NCBI GenBank assembly: GCA_023666705.1
Contig: JAMPBO010000005.1
Span: 1 to 64,000 of the forward strand
Length of the DNA: 64,000 nucleotides
Origin: Bacteroides sp.
GTDB taxonomy: Bacteria > Bacillota > Clostridia > Lachnospirales > Lachnospiraceae
Direction of reading: 5' to 3'
Shown here piece by piece: positions 18,200 to 27,881 of this stretch (position 1 is the first letter of the stretch; the number at the start of each line of letters is the position of its first letter). Position numbers and translations under genes: made by a program. The notes below the pieces were generated by a model, which was not told where the DNA came from, did not search any database, and saw only the letters and a list, made by a program, of their open reading frames with translations.

Positions 18200-20594
18200 A
18201 TTCCGGACCACTGACAGGCTTTGAAAAAAGATAACCCTGAAGTGTGTCGCAGAATTGGTCGCGGAGAATGTTAAGCTGCTCGGAGTCCTCAACGCCCTCG
18301 GCAACAACCGTTATATTCATTTTGTGGGCAAGCGAAATAATTGTGTCAGCAATACAGCGGTCCTTTTCATTTGTGCATATGCCCTGTATAAATGACTTGT
18401 CAATTTTGAGGGTATCAATCGGAATACGCGTCAAATAATTGAAGGAGGAATATCCTGTGCCAAAGTCGTCTAATGCGATTGTGGCACCAAGTGCCTTCAT
18501 TTGGTTAATCAGGTCAAGATTGTGTTCAAAGGAATCCATAAGGACACTCTCGGTAATTTCTATTTCAAGGTATTTTAAATCCATGCCGGTTTTTTCCGGT
18601 ATGGATTTAATTGTATCAATTAAATGCGTGTCCTTAAGCTGTGCCGTGGAAATGTTGACGGACACCCGAAGAGGAGGAAAGCCGCTGTCAATCAGTGACT
18701 GGTTAAAGCCGCATGCCTCATATAGTGCCCATTCGCCAAGCTCATTAATCAGTCCGTTTTCCTCGGCAACAGGTATAAATTCCGTAGGAGGAATAAAACC
18801 AACCTCCCTGGAGTTGATACGCATAAGAGCCTCGTAGCCTGTAATTTTATTTGTGATTACGTTTACCTGAGGCTGATAATTTAAGTAAACCTCGTTGTTT
18901 TCAATTACGGTTTCCAGTATATCTGCCAGATTATTCCTCCGGTTTACGTCGTCCTCCATATAGCTGTTGAAGAAGCGGAAGCTGTTTTTACCTGAGTTTT
19001 TCGCACAGTACATTGCGATGTCCGCATTTTTAATCAGCTCGCTTATGGTGAGACCGTCCTTAGGGAAGCATGCAATACCAACACTCATGGAAACATGGGC
19101 AAGCTCGTCATCAAGCTCAATCGGCTGCTGCACGATTGTCATAAAATCATTTGCATAGTGCTCTAAGTCCTCCAAGGTATTGTAAGTATTTTTGAGAATC
19201 AGGAATTCATCACCACCTGTTCTTGCAAGGATGTCTTCCTTGGCGATGCATGCTGCAAGCTGGTCTGCAACCTGCTTTAGGAGCATATCGCCGTAATCAT
19301 GCCCCAAGGTATCATTTACATTTTTGAAGTTATCAAGGTCGATAAAAAATATAGCCTTTCGTGAAAGCCCCTTACTTGAATTCATAAATGCTTCATGTGC
19401 ATATTTCATGAATGCAACCCTGTTGTATAGTCCTGTCAGTCCGTCATGGTATGCAAGATGCTCAATGTGGGCGTAATTCTTTTTTAGCAGAGCTTCGTTC
19501 GCCTCAAGCATTTTATGGGACTCCGTTAGCTGGTTGTAATTGTTTGAGATTATGTTCATCATGGAATTAAAGCTTGTGGAAAGCTCGCCAAACTCATCGT
19601 CTGTGTTTATGCTGCACACGATATCAAGATGTCCTGCCGCTGCCTCCGTCATATTATCCTTAAGTGTCAGGATTGGAGTCGTGTATTTTTGCACAAGAAC
19701 GCGGCTAATCCGGAGCGTTATGATAAACAGTAAAATAAGCATGAAAATTAAAATGAGTGGAACCGTGGAAATAATCTCATGGTATGCACGGTCATCCAGT
19801 CTGATAATATAAATCCAGTCAAAGTCAGGCAAAACGCAGTAACCATAAATATTACTCAAGGTTGCCTCGTTGTCGGTAAAGTAGCCGTTTTCCGCCTCTG
19901 CATAAAAAAGTCCGTTGGCAAGCGTGCTTAATTTATCACCGTCCTGAAACATTTTGTGGGAAAAAAGGAAGTCGTCTTTGTCTGTGAGAACGGATGCATT
20001 TCCGTCCGCAGATACAAAAGCGGAGAAATAATCGGATGTTATGTTTGCCCGTATCAGACCAACATTTGTTTTTTTGGCAACAACAGGTGTGATAATATCA
20101 ATGCTGTCTGTATTTTTGTTTATGTTTGCAGAACGCATGACAGTGGTAGTCATAATGTCGGCAACGGGAATATCCATGTATTCTTCCCAGTCACCGGTCT
20201 GCCTGCTGTCAGTACCGCTAATATAATATCCGTTTATGTCATAGAGATAAATGTTAATATATCCTTCCGAGTAGTCTGCATTTGATTCGATTTCATCCAT
20301 GGCTGCGGTATAGTAAGAGGAGTCAGTGCCAAGAGAAAGTCCATTGTAACTCTCCAAGGTCAGATATTGGATGTTGACGGAATTGGAAAGCCCCTCAAGC
20401 ATTGCAATCTGAATGTTGAGCTGGGCGTCAAGTCCCTCTGCATTGTTCTTTGCAAATTCCGTTGCGGAAACCTTAGCCATGTCAAGGTATTTATTGTATG
20501 AAATAATATAGGTAATAGCTGTAACAACGATAAGCGGCAGTGTCGCAAAAAGTAAAAGCGACAGATTCAGTGATTTTTTAATGGACATATTCAT
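18165..20594 (-). CDS. Membrane GGDEF-EAL c-di-GMP protein with extracellular sensor
   Basis: 809 residues. Helix about 10-32, an extracellular dCache-like sensor (to about 280), a second helix, a HAMP region, a GGDEF domain with intact RTGGDEFLIL (about 459-468), and an EAL domain beginning with YEALMRI (about 585). Other EAL residues are also seen (NISTAQL, EITESVLMD, LDDFGTGYSSFNYL, KIDKSFI), so both synthesis and breakdown of c-di-GMP are possible. GGGAGAGAA precedes the start; Met-3 is an alternative. It converges on the adhesin gene with a 35-base overlap. Confidence 0.95.
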   Translation of the reverse strand: MNMSIKKSLNLSLLLFATLPLIVVTAITYIISYNKYLDMAKVSATEFAKNNAEGLDAQLNIQIAMLEGLSNSVNIQYLTLESYNGLSLGTDSSYYTAAMDEIESNADYSEGYINIYLYDINGYYISGTDSRQTGDWEEYMDIPVADIMTTTVMRSANINKNTDSIDIITPVVAKKTNVGLIRANITSDYFSAFVSADGNASVLTDKDDFLFSHKMFQDGDKLSTLANGLFYAEAENGYFTDNEATLSNIYGYCVLPDFDWIYIIRLDDRAYHEIISTVPLILIFMLILLFIITLRISRVLVQKYTTPILTLKDNMTEAAAGHLDIVCSINTDDEFGELSTSFNSMMNIISNNYNQLTESHKMLEANEALLKKNYAHIEHLAYHDGLTGLYNRVAFMKYAHEAFMNSSKGLSRKAIFFIDLDNFKNVNDTLGHDYGDMLLKQVADQLAACIAKEDILARTGGDEFLILKNTYNTLEDLEHYANDFMTIVQQPIELDDELAHVSMSVGIACFPKDGLTISELIKNADIAMYCAKNSGKNSFRFFNSYMEDDVNRRNNLADILETVIENNEVYLNYQPQVNVITNKITGYEALMRINSREVGFIPPTEFIPVAEENGLINELGEWALYEACGFNQSLIDSGFPPLRVSVNISTAQLKDTHLIDTIKSIPEKTGMDLKYLEIEITESVLMDSFEHNLDLINQMKALGATIALDDFGTGYSSFNYLTRIPIDTLKIDKSFIQGICTNEKDRCIADTIISLAHKMNITVVAEGVEDSEQLNILRDQFCDTLQGYLFSKPVSGPEFISLLEKNGKE

Positions 20595-20628
20595 TTCTCT
20601 CCCGGTAATTATGGTATAATTATCTTAA

Positions 20629-20657
20629 ATTGTACCAAAAAACGATGGTTTTTTCAA
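20629..20657 (-). promoter_or_regulatory. Sigma-A promoter of the GGDEF-EAL gene
   Basis: On the - strand TTGAAA (20657-20652), 17 bases and TACAAT (20634-20629) precede the start by about 35 bases. Confidence 0.65.
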
Positions 20658-20737
20658 CTTTAAAATCGTTTGAAGCACTGGTAGAAAAGCGTCAAAATAA
20701 ATTGTATTTTTATTCACAATTAATATGTAGAATAAAG

Positions 20738-20766
20738 TTGATTTTGCAACTCTTTTTGTGTATAAT
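20738..20766 (+). promoter_or_regulatory. Sigma-A promoter of the CheX-like/CheY pair
   Basis: TTGATT (20738-20743), 17 bases and a perfect TATAAT (20761-20766) lie 33 bases before the ATG at 20800. It diverges from the promoter of the GGDEF-EAL gene. Confidence 0.65.
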
Positions 20767-20799
20767 TCAAGATATGGCATTTTTGTAAGGAGGAGAAAT

Positions 20800-21690
20800 A
20801 TGTTTGGTGTTTATTTTGGTAAGTATCTGCAGGATATTGGTGTATTGACAGGGGAGCAGTATAACAACATAGTAGAAGAAAGCCGTCATTCAAGAGTTAA
20901 GATGGGACTTTTGGCTGTAAATGAAGGACTGATGACGGAGGCTCAGGCGAACGAGGTCAATCAGATTCAGGCAATGAAGGATGCACGTTTTGGAGATATT
21001 GCCGTGGAAAAAGGGTATCTTACGGATAGTCAGGTGGGAGAGCTGTTAAAGAAGCAGGGAGATTCCTATTTGCTTTTTGTTCAGGCTCTTATTGAAAAGG
21101 ATATTTTGTCACTTGAGGAAATCCAAAAGCACCTTAACAAATATAAAAAGGTTGAGCGTTTTACGGCTCTTGATTTAGATGCACTAAAAAGCTCTGATAT
21201 CGACAAGATTATTCCGATATTTACCAGAGATTCAACGGTACCCGCCGTTGTAAAGGATTATATTGCCATCATGGCAAGGACAATTATACGGTTTGTAGAT
21301 AACAAGGTGAGATTTGAGAGAATTGAACGCCTGAATACATATACATCCAAATATATTGCAAGCCAGTGCTTTTCCGGCGACTATGAGCTGTTCATAGGAA
21401 TTTGCGGAGATGGCGATAAGCCAATCGGAGAGGCATATGCAAAAGAAGAGTTTCCGGCAATTGATGAGGACTGTCTGGACTCGGTCTGTGAGTTTATCAA
21501 TATATGTAACGGCTTGTTTGCTTCCAAAATGAGTCAGGAGGATGCAACGATTGATATGCTCCCTCCAAATATGTATACAGAGGTTACAACAATCAGCTCA
21601 GAGGGGCATATGTTTATGATTCCTTGTTTTATAAGAGGACAGCGTGCTGACATAATCATATGTATGGAATCCCACTGGAGTATCGCATAA
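20800..21690 (+). CDS. Two-part chemotaxis protein with C-terminal CheX-like domain
   Basis: 296 residues from the ATG at 20800, which follows AAGGAGGAG. The N-terminal half (about 1-130) has two helical repeats resembling GspE/PilB N-terminal domains (YLQDIGVLTGEQYNNIVEE; GDIAVEKGYLTDSQVGELL). The C-terminal half looks like CheX/CheC: the ExxN phosphatase pair appears as EFINICNG (Glu 231, Asn 234), with TALDLDALKSSD and a GRADIIICME-like last strand. It is transcribed together with the CheY-like gene 27 bases on, so that regulator is its likely substrate. The fusion of the N-terminal module is unusual for CheX. Confidence 0.75.
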   Translation: MFGVYFGKYLQDIGVLTGEQYNNIVEESRHSRVKMGLLAVNEGLMTEAQANEVNQIQAMKDARFGDIAVEKGYLTDSQVGELLKKQGDSYLLFVQALIEKDILSLEEIQKHLNKYKKVERFTALDLDALKSSDIDKIIPIFTRDSTVPAVVKDYIAIMARTIIRFVDNKVRFERIERLNTYTSKYIASQCFSGDYELFIGICGDGDKPIGEAYAKEEFPAIDEDCLDSVCEFINICNGLFASKMSQEDATIDMLPPNMYTEVTTISSEGHMFMIPCFIRGQRADIIICMESHWSIA

Positions 21691-21717
21691 AATTATCATG
21701 AAAGGGTGAACAGACAC

Positions 21718-22074
21718 ATGGCAAATATACTTATTGTTGACGACTCGAGAACATCCAGAAAAATATTAAGAGGCGTTTTGGAGGATGCAGGTCATACTGT
21801 AATTGATGAAGCAAAGAATGGTCAGGAAGGATATGATTTATATGTACAGCATAAGCCTGATCTTGTGACGATGGACATCACAATGCCTGTTATGGATGGC
21901 GTTGAGTCACTTAAGAAAATCAAGGGTGAGTTTCCTGATGCAAAGATTATAATGGTTACTGCTGCAGGACAAAAGCACAACATGCTTGAGGCAATCAAGA
22001 GTGGTGCGTCCGAATTTATTACAAAGCCGTTTGATGCCGAACAGATAACATCCATGATTAACAGCATATTATAA
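21718..22074 (+). CDS. CheY-like single-domain response regulator
   Basis: 118 residues, receiver domain only. The acidic pair Asp8-Asp9 (LIVDDSRTS), the phosphorylated Asp (about 52, TMDITMPVMDG), Thr in VTAAG and Lys in TKPFD are all present. The ATG at 21718 has AAAGGG at good spacing; a GTG at 21706 overlaps that site and is rejected. It forms a pair with the CheX-like gene. No histidine kinase is nearby, so input comes from elsewhere. Confidence 0.95.
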   Translation: MANILIVDDSRTSRKILRGVLEDAGHTVIDEAKNGQEGYDLYVQHKPDLVTMDITMPVMDGVESLKKIKGEFPDAKIIMVTAAGQKHNMLEAIKSGASEFITKPFDAEQITSMINSIL

Positions 22075-22120
22075 TATGCCGTTATAATTGACGCATACGT
22101 GATGCGGGAATAATAATTCA

Positions 22121-22166
22121 GGGGACTGTCGCAGAGATTCCTCAGTGCGGGAGTCCCCTTTCGTGT
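22121..22166 (+). terminator. Terminator after the CheY-like gene
   Basis: GGGGACT (22121-22127) pairs with AGTCCCC (22152-22158), followed by TTTCGTGTTTT. Its left side, GGGGACTGTCGCAG, resembles the outer arm of the foldback element at 46719. Confidence 0.65.
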
Positions 22167-22183
22167 TTTAGGAGAAGAAAACT

Positions 22184-23125
22184 ATGATTGAAACGGTTGT
22201 TTCCGTTGATTTGATGGTGGAGGAAGAGCTTAAGGTTAAGAAGAACAGACTTGCACCTGACTTTTTGACGGGTTACGAAAAGAGAATATGCCTTGTTTCA
22301 GGCTTGTATGGTGATGAGCTTCAGGGACAGTATATATGCTATGAGGTTATCAAGCGGATTAAAAATTCCTTTGATAAGCTGAAGGGAATCGTAGATGTAT
22401 ATCCAAGCTTAAATCCCATGGGACTGGATTCCAGAATACGGGAAATTCCAGGCTCTGACATGGATATGAACGTGATATTTCCAGGCTCAAAATCAGGTGC
22501 CTTGGGAGAATATACCGCATCCTGTATTTTCGATGACATATCAGGTGCGGATGTATGTGTTGACCTTCATGCAAGCAACCTTTACATTCAGGAAATGCCG
22601 CAGGTAAGGATAAACAATGACAGGGTGAATGAACTGTTGCCGCAGGCAAAAAAGCTTGGACTTGATATGGTGTGGATTCATCCGAGTACGTCCGTTTTAA
22701 ACGGAAGTCTTGCGTACTCCTTAAATGGGGTAGGCGTCAATACAATGGTGATTGAGTCGGGTGCCGCTTATAGGATTAATCAGGATTACTGTAACAGGAT
22801 TGTGGATGGCTTGTTTGTTCTTATGAAAAGCATCGGCGTGTGGGCAGGAAGCACGGCGGACATAAAAGATTCAAGAATTGTCTATGACAAGGATATCAAA
22901 TATATAAATGCAGAGAGCAGCGGTATCTTTATTCCAAATGTAACGATATATGACCGCGTAAAAACAGGGGATAAAATAGGAACTATAGTAAATGTCATTA
23001 CCGGCTCGGAGGAGGAGATTGTCTCGGCTGCGGAAAACGGAATGATTTGCTCAATACGTGATTATCCCGTTATTGAGGAAGGCTCGCTGATTGCACGTAT
23101 ATTAGGTGGTGATGCAAATGAATAA
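22184..23125 (+). CDS. AstE/AspA-like (M14-type) deacylase paralogue 1, zinc site incomplete
   Basis: 313 residues of the succinylglutamate desuccinylase/aspartoacylase fold with a C-terminal beta domain (RVKTGDKIGTI...VIEEGSLIARI). In active members the zinc ligands are His and Glu of HxxE plus a His in DLHS. Here the first motif reads GLYGDELQG (Tyr42 in place of His, Glu45 kept) and the third ligand is kept in DLHAS (His129). The DxNRxFPG motif is altered to DMNVIFPG, losing the Arg. Activity on a usual N-acyl substrate is therefore doubtful. GGAGAAG precedes the ATG. It overlaps the next, related gene by 8 bases. Confidence 0.82.
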   Translation: MIETVVSVDLMVEEELKVKKNRLAPDFLTGYEKRICLVSGLYGDELQGQYICYEVIKRIKNSFDKLKGIVDVYPSLNPMGLDSRIREIPGSDMDMNVIFPGSKSGALGEYTASCIFDDISGADVCVDLHASNLYIQEMPQVRINNDRVNELLPQAKKLGLDMVWIHPSTSVLNGSLAYSLNGVGVNTMVIESGAAYRINQDYCNRIVDGLFVLMKSIGVWAGSTADIKDSRIVYDKDIKYINAESSGIFIPNVTIYDRVKTGDKIGTIVNVITGSEEEIVSAAENGMICSIRDYPVIEEGSLIARILGGDANE

Positions 23126-24053
23126 AGAGGTTATTTTTTCCATGAATACTGCGTTCCGGGGTGAGTATGTCATACATGGATATTCATATGGACGTGGGGA
23201 ACAATCGGCATGTATTGTCGGAGCGATGAGGGGAAATGAATATCAGCAGCTTTATATCTGTTCCCTGCTTGCAAAAAAGCTAGCGGAGCTTGAGGCACAG
23301 GGAAGTATTGCATCAGGCAAGGAGATATTGCTGATTCCTACCTTGAATTACAGCTCCATGAATGCTAAGAAAAAGAGGTGGATATCGGATGACTCGGATA
23401 TTAACAGGTCGTTTCCCGGAAATCCAAAGGGACCTGCAACAAGCAGAATAGCGGCAACGCTTCTTGAAAGAATAAAGAATTACTCATATGGTATTCAGTT
23501 CAGCAGTTTTTATCTGCAGGGAAGATCCATCCCCCACGTCAGGATGATGGCGACGGGCAAGGAAAGTGCAAGTCTTGCAAATTTGTTTGGTATGCCTTAT
23601 GTTGTTACAGGAGAAAACAGGGCATTTGACAAGGTTACACTTAATTATAATCTGCAGCTTCAGGGAACACAGGCTTTTTCTGTCTATTCGTCTACGACGG
23701 AAACGATAGACGATGCCAGTGCAAATATGGCAGTATCCTCAGTTTTAAGATTTTTGACGCGGATGGGTATTATAAAATATGACTGCCACGGCGGATATAT
23801 TTCCACAATCATAAATGAGAGTGCACTTGTGTCAATCAAGGCAGACGAGGCAGGTTTTTTCCGTAAGCTTGTGGAGGTGGACAGTGAGGTCAAAAGAGGA
23901 CAGGTGCTTGCGGAGATTGTAAATCCAATGGATGGAAGCGTAAAGGCGGAGATTGTGGCGTCAACAGACGGAATCGTATTTTTTGTTCAGGATGCCCCTA
24001 TGGTATTCCAGAACGTAGTTGTATATAAGATAATCAGAAGAATACACCGGTAG
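23118..24053 (+). CDS. AstE/AspA-like paralogue 2, zinc ligands lost
   Basis: 311 residues from the ATG at 23118 with GGTGGTG upstream; the start overlaps the stop of paralogue 1 by 8 bases. Same fold, with a C-terminal beta domain (EVKRGQVLAEIVNPMDG). The HxxE motif is RGNE (Arg38, Glu41), and the DLH position reads QFS (127-129), so both His ligands are gone. By contrast the substrate motif DINRSFPG is intact, just where paralogue 1 is altered. A non-catalytic partner or binding protein is likely. purL follows 21 bases later. Confidence 0.8.
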   Translation: MNKEVIFSMNTAFRGEYVIHGYSYGRGEQSACIVGAMRGNEYQQLYICSLLAKKLAELEAQGSIASGKEILLIPTLNYSSMNAKKKRWISDDSDINRSFPGNPKGPATSRIAATLLERIKNYSYGIQFSSFYLQGRSIPHVRMMATGKESASLANLFGMPYVVTGENRAFDKVTLNYNLQLQGTQAFSVYSSTTETIDDASANMAVSSVLRFLTRMGIIKYDCHGGYISTIINESALVSIKADEAGFFRKLVEVDSEVKRGQVLAEIVNPMDGSVKAEIVASTDGIVFFVQDAPMVFQNVVVYKIIRRIHR

Positions 24054-24074
24054 GTGTTTGCAAGGAGGAAAGAC

Positions 24075-27000
24075 ATGAGTAAGGTTAGGAGAGTTTATGT
24101 TGGCAAGAAGGAGGCATATAGCGTTAAGGCTGGTGAGCTTAAGAAGCAGATAAAGAATTATCTGGGAATTAAGACAGAGGCGTTACGTGTTCTTGTAAGG
24201 TATGACGTTGAGGGAATATCAGACGAAACATATGAAAAAGCAAAGCAGACTGTTTTTTCAGAGCCGCCGACTGACATTGTATATGAGGAGTCTTTCCCGA
24301 TAGAAGAAGGACAGATTGTATTCTCACAGGAATATCTGCCGGGGCAGTTTGACCAGAGAGCAGATTCTGCGGAGCAGTGTGTAAAGCTTTTGGACGAGGA
24401 AGCAGAACCGGTTATCAAATCAGCCACAACTTATGTAATAACCGGCGACATCACGGACGAGCAGGTGGAGGCAATCAAGGAATATGTGGTGAACCCTGTT
24501 GATTCCCGTATTGCAGACGAGGCAAAGCCGGAAACGATTGTTACTGAATTTGAGGAGCCAAAGGATGTTATTATATTTGATGGCTTTAAGGATATGGATC
24601 AGGACAGCCTAAAAAAGCTGTATGATTCCCTTGGGCTTGCCATGACTTTTCAGGATTTCCTCCATATCCAAAATTATTTTGCATCTGATGAAAAAAGAGA
24701 TCCGTCAATGACGGAAATTCGTGTGCTTGACACATACTGGTCAGACCATTGCCGTCATACAACATTTTCAACAGAGCTAAAAGATGTCAGCTTTGATGAC
24801 GGATATTATCATGACATTTTAAGCAGTACCTACGACAGGTATGTGGATGCAGCAAAGGTTATGTACAAGGACAGAAACGATAAATTTATTTGTCTGATGG
24901 ATATTGCCTTAATGGCAATGAAGGAGCTTCGTGCCGCAGGAAAGCTTGAGGACATGGAGGTATCGGATGAGATTAATGCATGTTCCATTGTAGTTCCTGT
25001 TGAAATAGATGGAAAAACGGAGGAATGGCTGGTAAGCTTTAAAAATGAAACCCACAATCATCCGACGGAGATTGAGCCTTTCGGTGGTGCGGCAACCTGT
25101 CTCGGAGGTGCAATCAGAGATCCGCTTTCTGGACGTGCCTATGTTTATCAGGCAATGAGAGTGACAGGCGCGGCAGACCCGACAGTGTCATTAAAGGATA
25201 CAATAAAGGGAAAGCTTCCGCAGCGGAAGATTGTTACCGTTGCAGCCGAGGGCTACTCATCATACGGAAACCAGATTGGACTTGCCACAGGTCATGTAAA
25301 TGAGGTATACCATCCGAATTATGTGGCAAAAAGAATGGAAATCGGTGCGGTTATGGGAGCTGCCCCAAGACGGTGTGTGAAAAGACTGACCTCTGACCCG
25401 GGAGACATTATTATTCTTCTTGGCGGACGTACAGGCAGGGATGGCTGCGGCGGAGCCACAGGCTCGTCCAAGGCACACACGGAAAGCTCCATTGAGACCT
25501 GTGGTGCAGAGGTTCAAAAGGGAAATGCACCGACAGAGCGTAAAATTCAGAGATTGTTCCGGCGTGAGGAGGTTGCTTCCCTGATAAAGAAATGTAATGA
25601 TTTTGGTGCGGGTGGTGTTTCCGTTGCCATTGGTGAGCTTGCGGACGGACTTCGTGTTGATTTGGACAAGGTGCCAAAGAAATATGCAGGACTGGATGGA
25701 ACGGAGCTTGCAATATCAGAGTCCCAGGAGCGTATGGCTATCGTCATTGACCCAAAGGATGTGGATACAATGATGAAATATGCCAATGAGGAAAACCTTG
25801 AGGCAGTCTGTGTTGCAGTTGTAACCGAGGAGCCACGACTTGTTCTTTGCTGGAGGGGCAAGGAAATCGTCAACCTAAAGAGAGCATTTCTTGACACAAA
25901 CGGAGCACATCAGGAGACAAATGTAAGTGTTGCACTCCCTGATGAAAAGGCAAACTATTTTGGGGAAAAGACGGATACGTCAGATATCAGAAGGCTTTGG
26001 CTTGATACACTTGGAGACTTAAATGTCTGCTCACAAAAGGGACTTGTTGAAATGTTTGATTCTTCCATCGGTGCAGGAACCGTTACGATGCCTTATGGTG
26101 GAAAATATCAGCTTTCACCGACACAGACAATGATAGCCAAGCTGCCTGTGGTTGCGGGAAAGACGGATACCGTCACGATGATGAGCTATGGTTTTGACCC
26201 GTATTTGTCAACATGGAGCCCTTATCATGGAGCAATTTATGCGGTACTTACCTCTGTTGCAAAGATTGCGGCAGCGGGCGGAGATGTGAGCAAAATAAGA
26301 CTGACATTCCAGGAATATTTTGAGCGGTTGGGTGAGGATCCATACAGATGGGGAAAGCCGTTGGCAGCACTTTTGGGAGCCTATGATGTACAGATGGGCT
26401 TGAAGCTTCCGTCCATTGGAGGCAAGGATTCCATGTCAGGTTCCTTCAATGACATTGACGTGCCGCCTACACTTGTTTCCTTTGCCGTGGATGTGGCAAG
26501 CTATCAGCATGTTGTCACCACGGAGCTCAAGAGTGCAGGAAATGTATTGCTTAAGCTTGACGTTGCAAGAAATGAATATGATATTCCAAATTATGAGGAT
26601 GCACTTAGCAAATATGCCAAGCTGCATCAGGCAGTCAACGAGGGTTTTGTGGAGTCGGCATATGCCGTAGGCTTTGGCGGAATCATCGAGGCTGTGAGCA
26701 AGATGGCATTTGGAAATAAGCTGGGTGTAAGCATGGATGCAGGGGTTACGGCAGAAGCACTTACCAAAAAGGATTACGGCTCCATTATTATTGAGGTGAA
26801 AAAGGAGCATGCAGCAGCACTTGATTTTGCATATGTAATCGGTACGGTGGAAGAAACGGCAGAATTTGTTTTCGGCAGCACAAGGATACCGGTGGAGGAT
26901 GCACTTACTGCATGGACAAATACTTTAGAAAAGGTATTCCCAACCCGGTCAGATGTCAGCCAAAATGACAAGATAGATGATACATTAAAGATAGAAAATG

Positions 27001-27860
27001 GAATTGTAAAATCAGATATATTTGATGCAGGCAGTATTCTTGTGGCAAAAAATAAAGTTGCAAGACCAAAGGTATTTATCCCTGTGTTCCCAGGTACAAA
27101 CTGTGAGTACGATTCCATGAAGGCATTTACTGATGCAGGTGCCGACGTAAATGCAATTGTGTTTAAAAATCAGAATCCACAGGATATCAGAGATTCGGTA
27201 GATGCATTTGCAAAGGCAATCGGTGAGAGCCAGATTATCATGTTCCCAGGTGGATTTTCCGCAGGTGATGAGCCTGACGGTTCCGGAAAGTTCATTGCCA
27301 CGGCATTCCGGAATGCCAAAATTTCCGATGCGGTGATGAAGCTTTTGCATGAGAGGGACGGACTTGCACTTGGAATTTGTAACGGTTTTCAGGCATTGAT
27401 TAAGCTGGGACTTGCACTTTACGGCGAAATCAGGCCGCAGGGGGAGGACGCACCGACACTTACCATGAACAGCATCGGACGCCACCAGTCAAAGATGGTT
27501 TATACCAAGGTTGTGTCAAATAAGAGCCCATGGCTTTCTAAGGCAGAGCTTGGCGGGGTATATGCCATACCTGCATCACATGGCGAGGGACGTTTTGTTG
27601 CAAATAATGAGTGGATTAAAAAGTTGTTTGCGAACGGACAGGTTGCTACCCAGTATGTGGATGCAGACGGAAATCCGACCATGGATGAATATTATAATGT
27701 GAATGGTTCATACTACGCCATAGAGGGTATTACAAGCCCGGACGGAAGAATATTAGGAAAGATGGCACACTCGGAAAGAAAGGGCGAAGCCGTTTCGGTT
27801 AATATATATGGTGAGAAGGACCAGAAGATATTTGAATCAGGAGTGGCATACTTCTCTTAA
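24075..27860 (+). CDS. purL: Phosphoribosylformylglycinamidine synthase, single-chain form
   Basis: 1261 residues: a long-form FGAM synthase that carries the synthetase and glutaminase parts in one chain, as in Clostridia and Proteobacteria rather than the PurLQS split form of Bacillus. It converts FGAR, ATP and glutamine to FGAM, step four of purine synthesis. Seen: YWSDHCRHTTF (about 226), the ATP-binding ETHNHPTEIEPFGGAATCLGG, GKDSMSG, and the C-terminal class I amidotransferase with FPGTNCEYDS, the nucleophile Cys in LGICNGFQALI and HGEGRF. AAGGAGGAAAG fixes the ATG at 24075. No other pur gene is adjacent. Confidence 0.97.
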   Translation: MSKVRRVYVGKKEAYSVKAGELKKQIKNYLGIKTEALRVLVRYDVEGISDETYEKAKQTVFSEPPTDIVYEESFPIEEGQIVFSQEYLPGQFDQRADSAEQCVKLLDEEAEPVIKSATTYVITGDITDEQVEAIKEYVVNPVDSRIADEAKPETIVTEFEEPKDVIIFDGFKDMDQDSLKKLYDSLGLAMTFQDFLHIQNYFASDEKRDPSMTEIRVLDTYWSDHCRHTTFSTELKDVSFDDGYYHDILSSTYDRYVDAAKVMYKDRNDKFICLMDIALMAMKELRAAGKLEDMEVSDEINACSIVVPVEIDGKTEEWLVSFKNETHNHPTEIEPFGGAATCLGGAIRDPLSGRAYVYQAMRVTGAADPTVSLKDTIKGKLPQRKIVTVAAEGYSSYGNQIGLATGHVNEVYHPNYVAKRMEIGAVMGAAPRRCVKRLTSDPGDIIILLGGRTGRDGCGGATGSSKAHTESSIETCGAEVQKGNAPTERKIQRLFRREEVASLIKKCNDFGAGGVSVAIGELADGLRVDLDKVPKKYAGLDGTELAISESQERMAIVIDPKDVDTMMKYANEENLEAVCVAVVTEEPRLVLCWRGKEIVNLKRAFLDTNGAHQETNVSVALPDEKANYFGEKTDTSDIRRLWLDTLGDLNVCSQKGLVEMFDSSIGAGTVTMPYGGKYQLSPTQTMIAKLPVVAGKTDTVTMMSYGFDPYLSTWSPYHGAIYAVLTSVAKIAAAGGDVSKIRLTFQEYFERLGEDPYRWGKPLAALLGAYDVQMGLKLPSIGGKDSMSGSFNDIDVPPTLVSFAVDVASYQHVVTTELKSAGNVLLKLDVARNEYDIPNYEDALSKYAKLHQAVNEGFVESAYAVGFGGIIEAVSKMAFGNKLGVSMDAGVTAEALTKKDYGSIIIEVKKEHAAALDFAYVIGTVEETAEFVFGSTRIPVEDALTAWTNTLEKVFPTRSDVSQNDKIDDTLKIENGIVKSDIFDAGSILVAKNKVARPKVFIPVFPGTNCEYDSMKAFTDAGADVNAIVFKNQNPQDIRDSVDAFAKAIGESQIIMFPGGFSAGDEPDGSGKFIATAFRNAKISDAVMKLLHERDGLALGICNGFQALIKLGLALYGEIRPQGEDAPTLTMNSIGRHQSKMVYTKVVSNKSPWLSKAELGGVYAIPASHGEGRFVANNEWIKKLFANGQVATQYVDADGNPTMDEYYNVNGSYYAIEGITSPDGRILGKMAHSERKGEAVSVNIYGEKDQKIFESGVAYFS

Positions 27861-27881
27861 AATCATACAAGGAGGTCTGCT

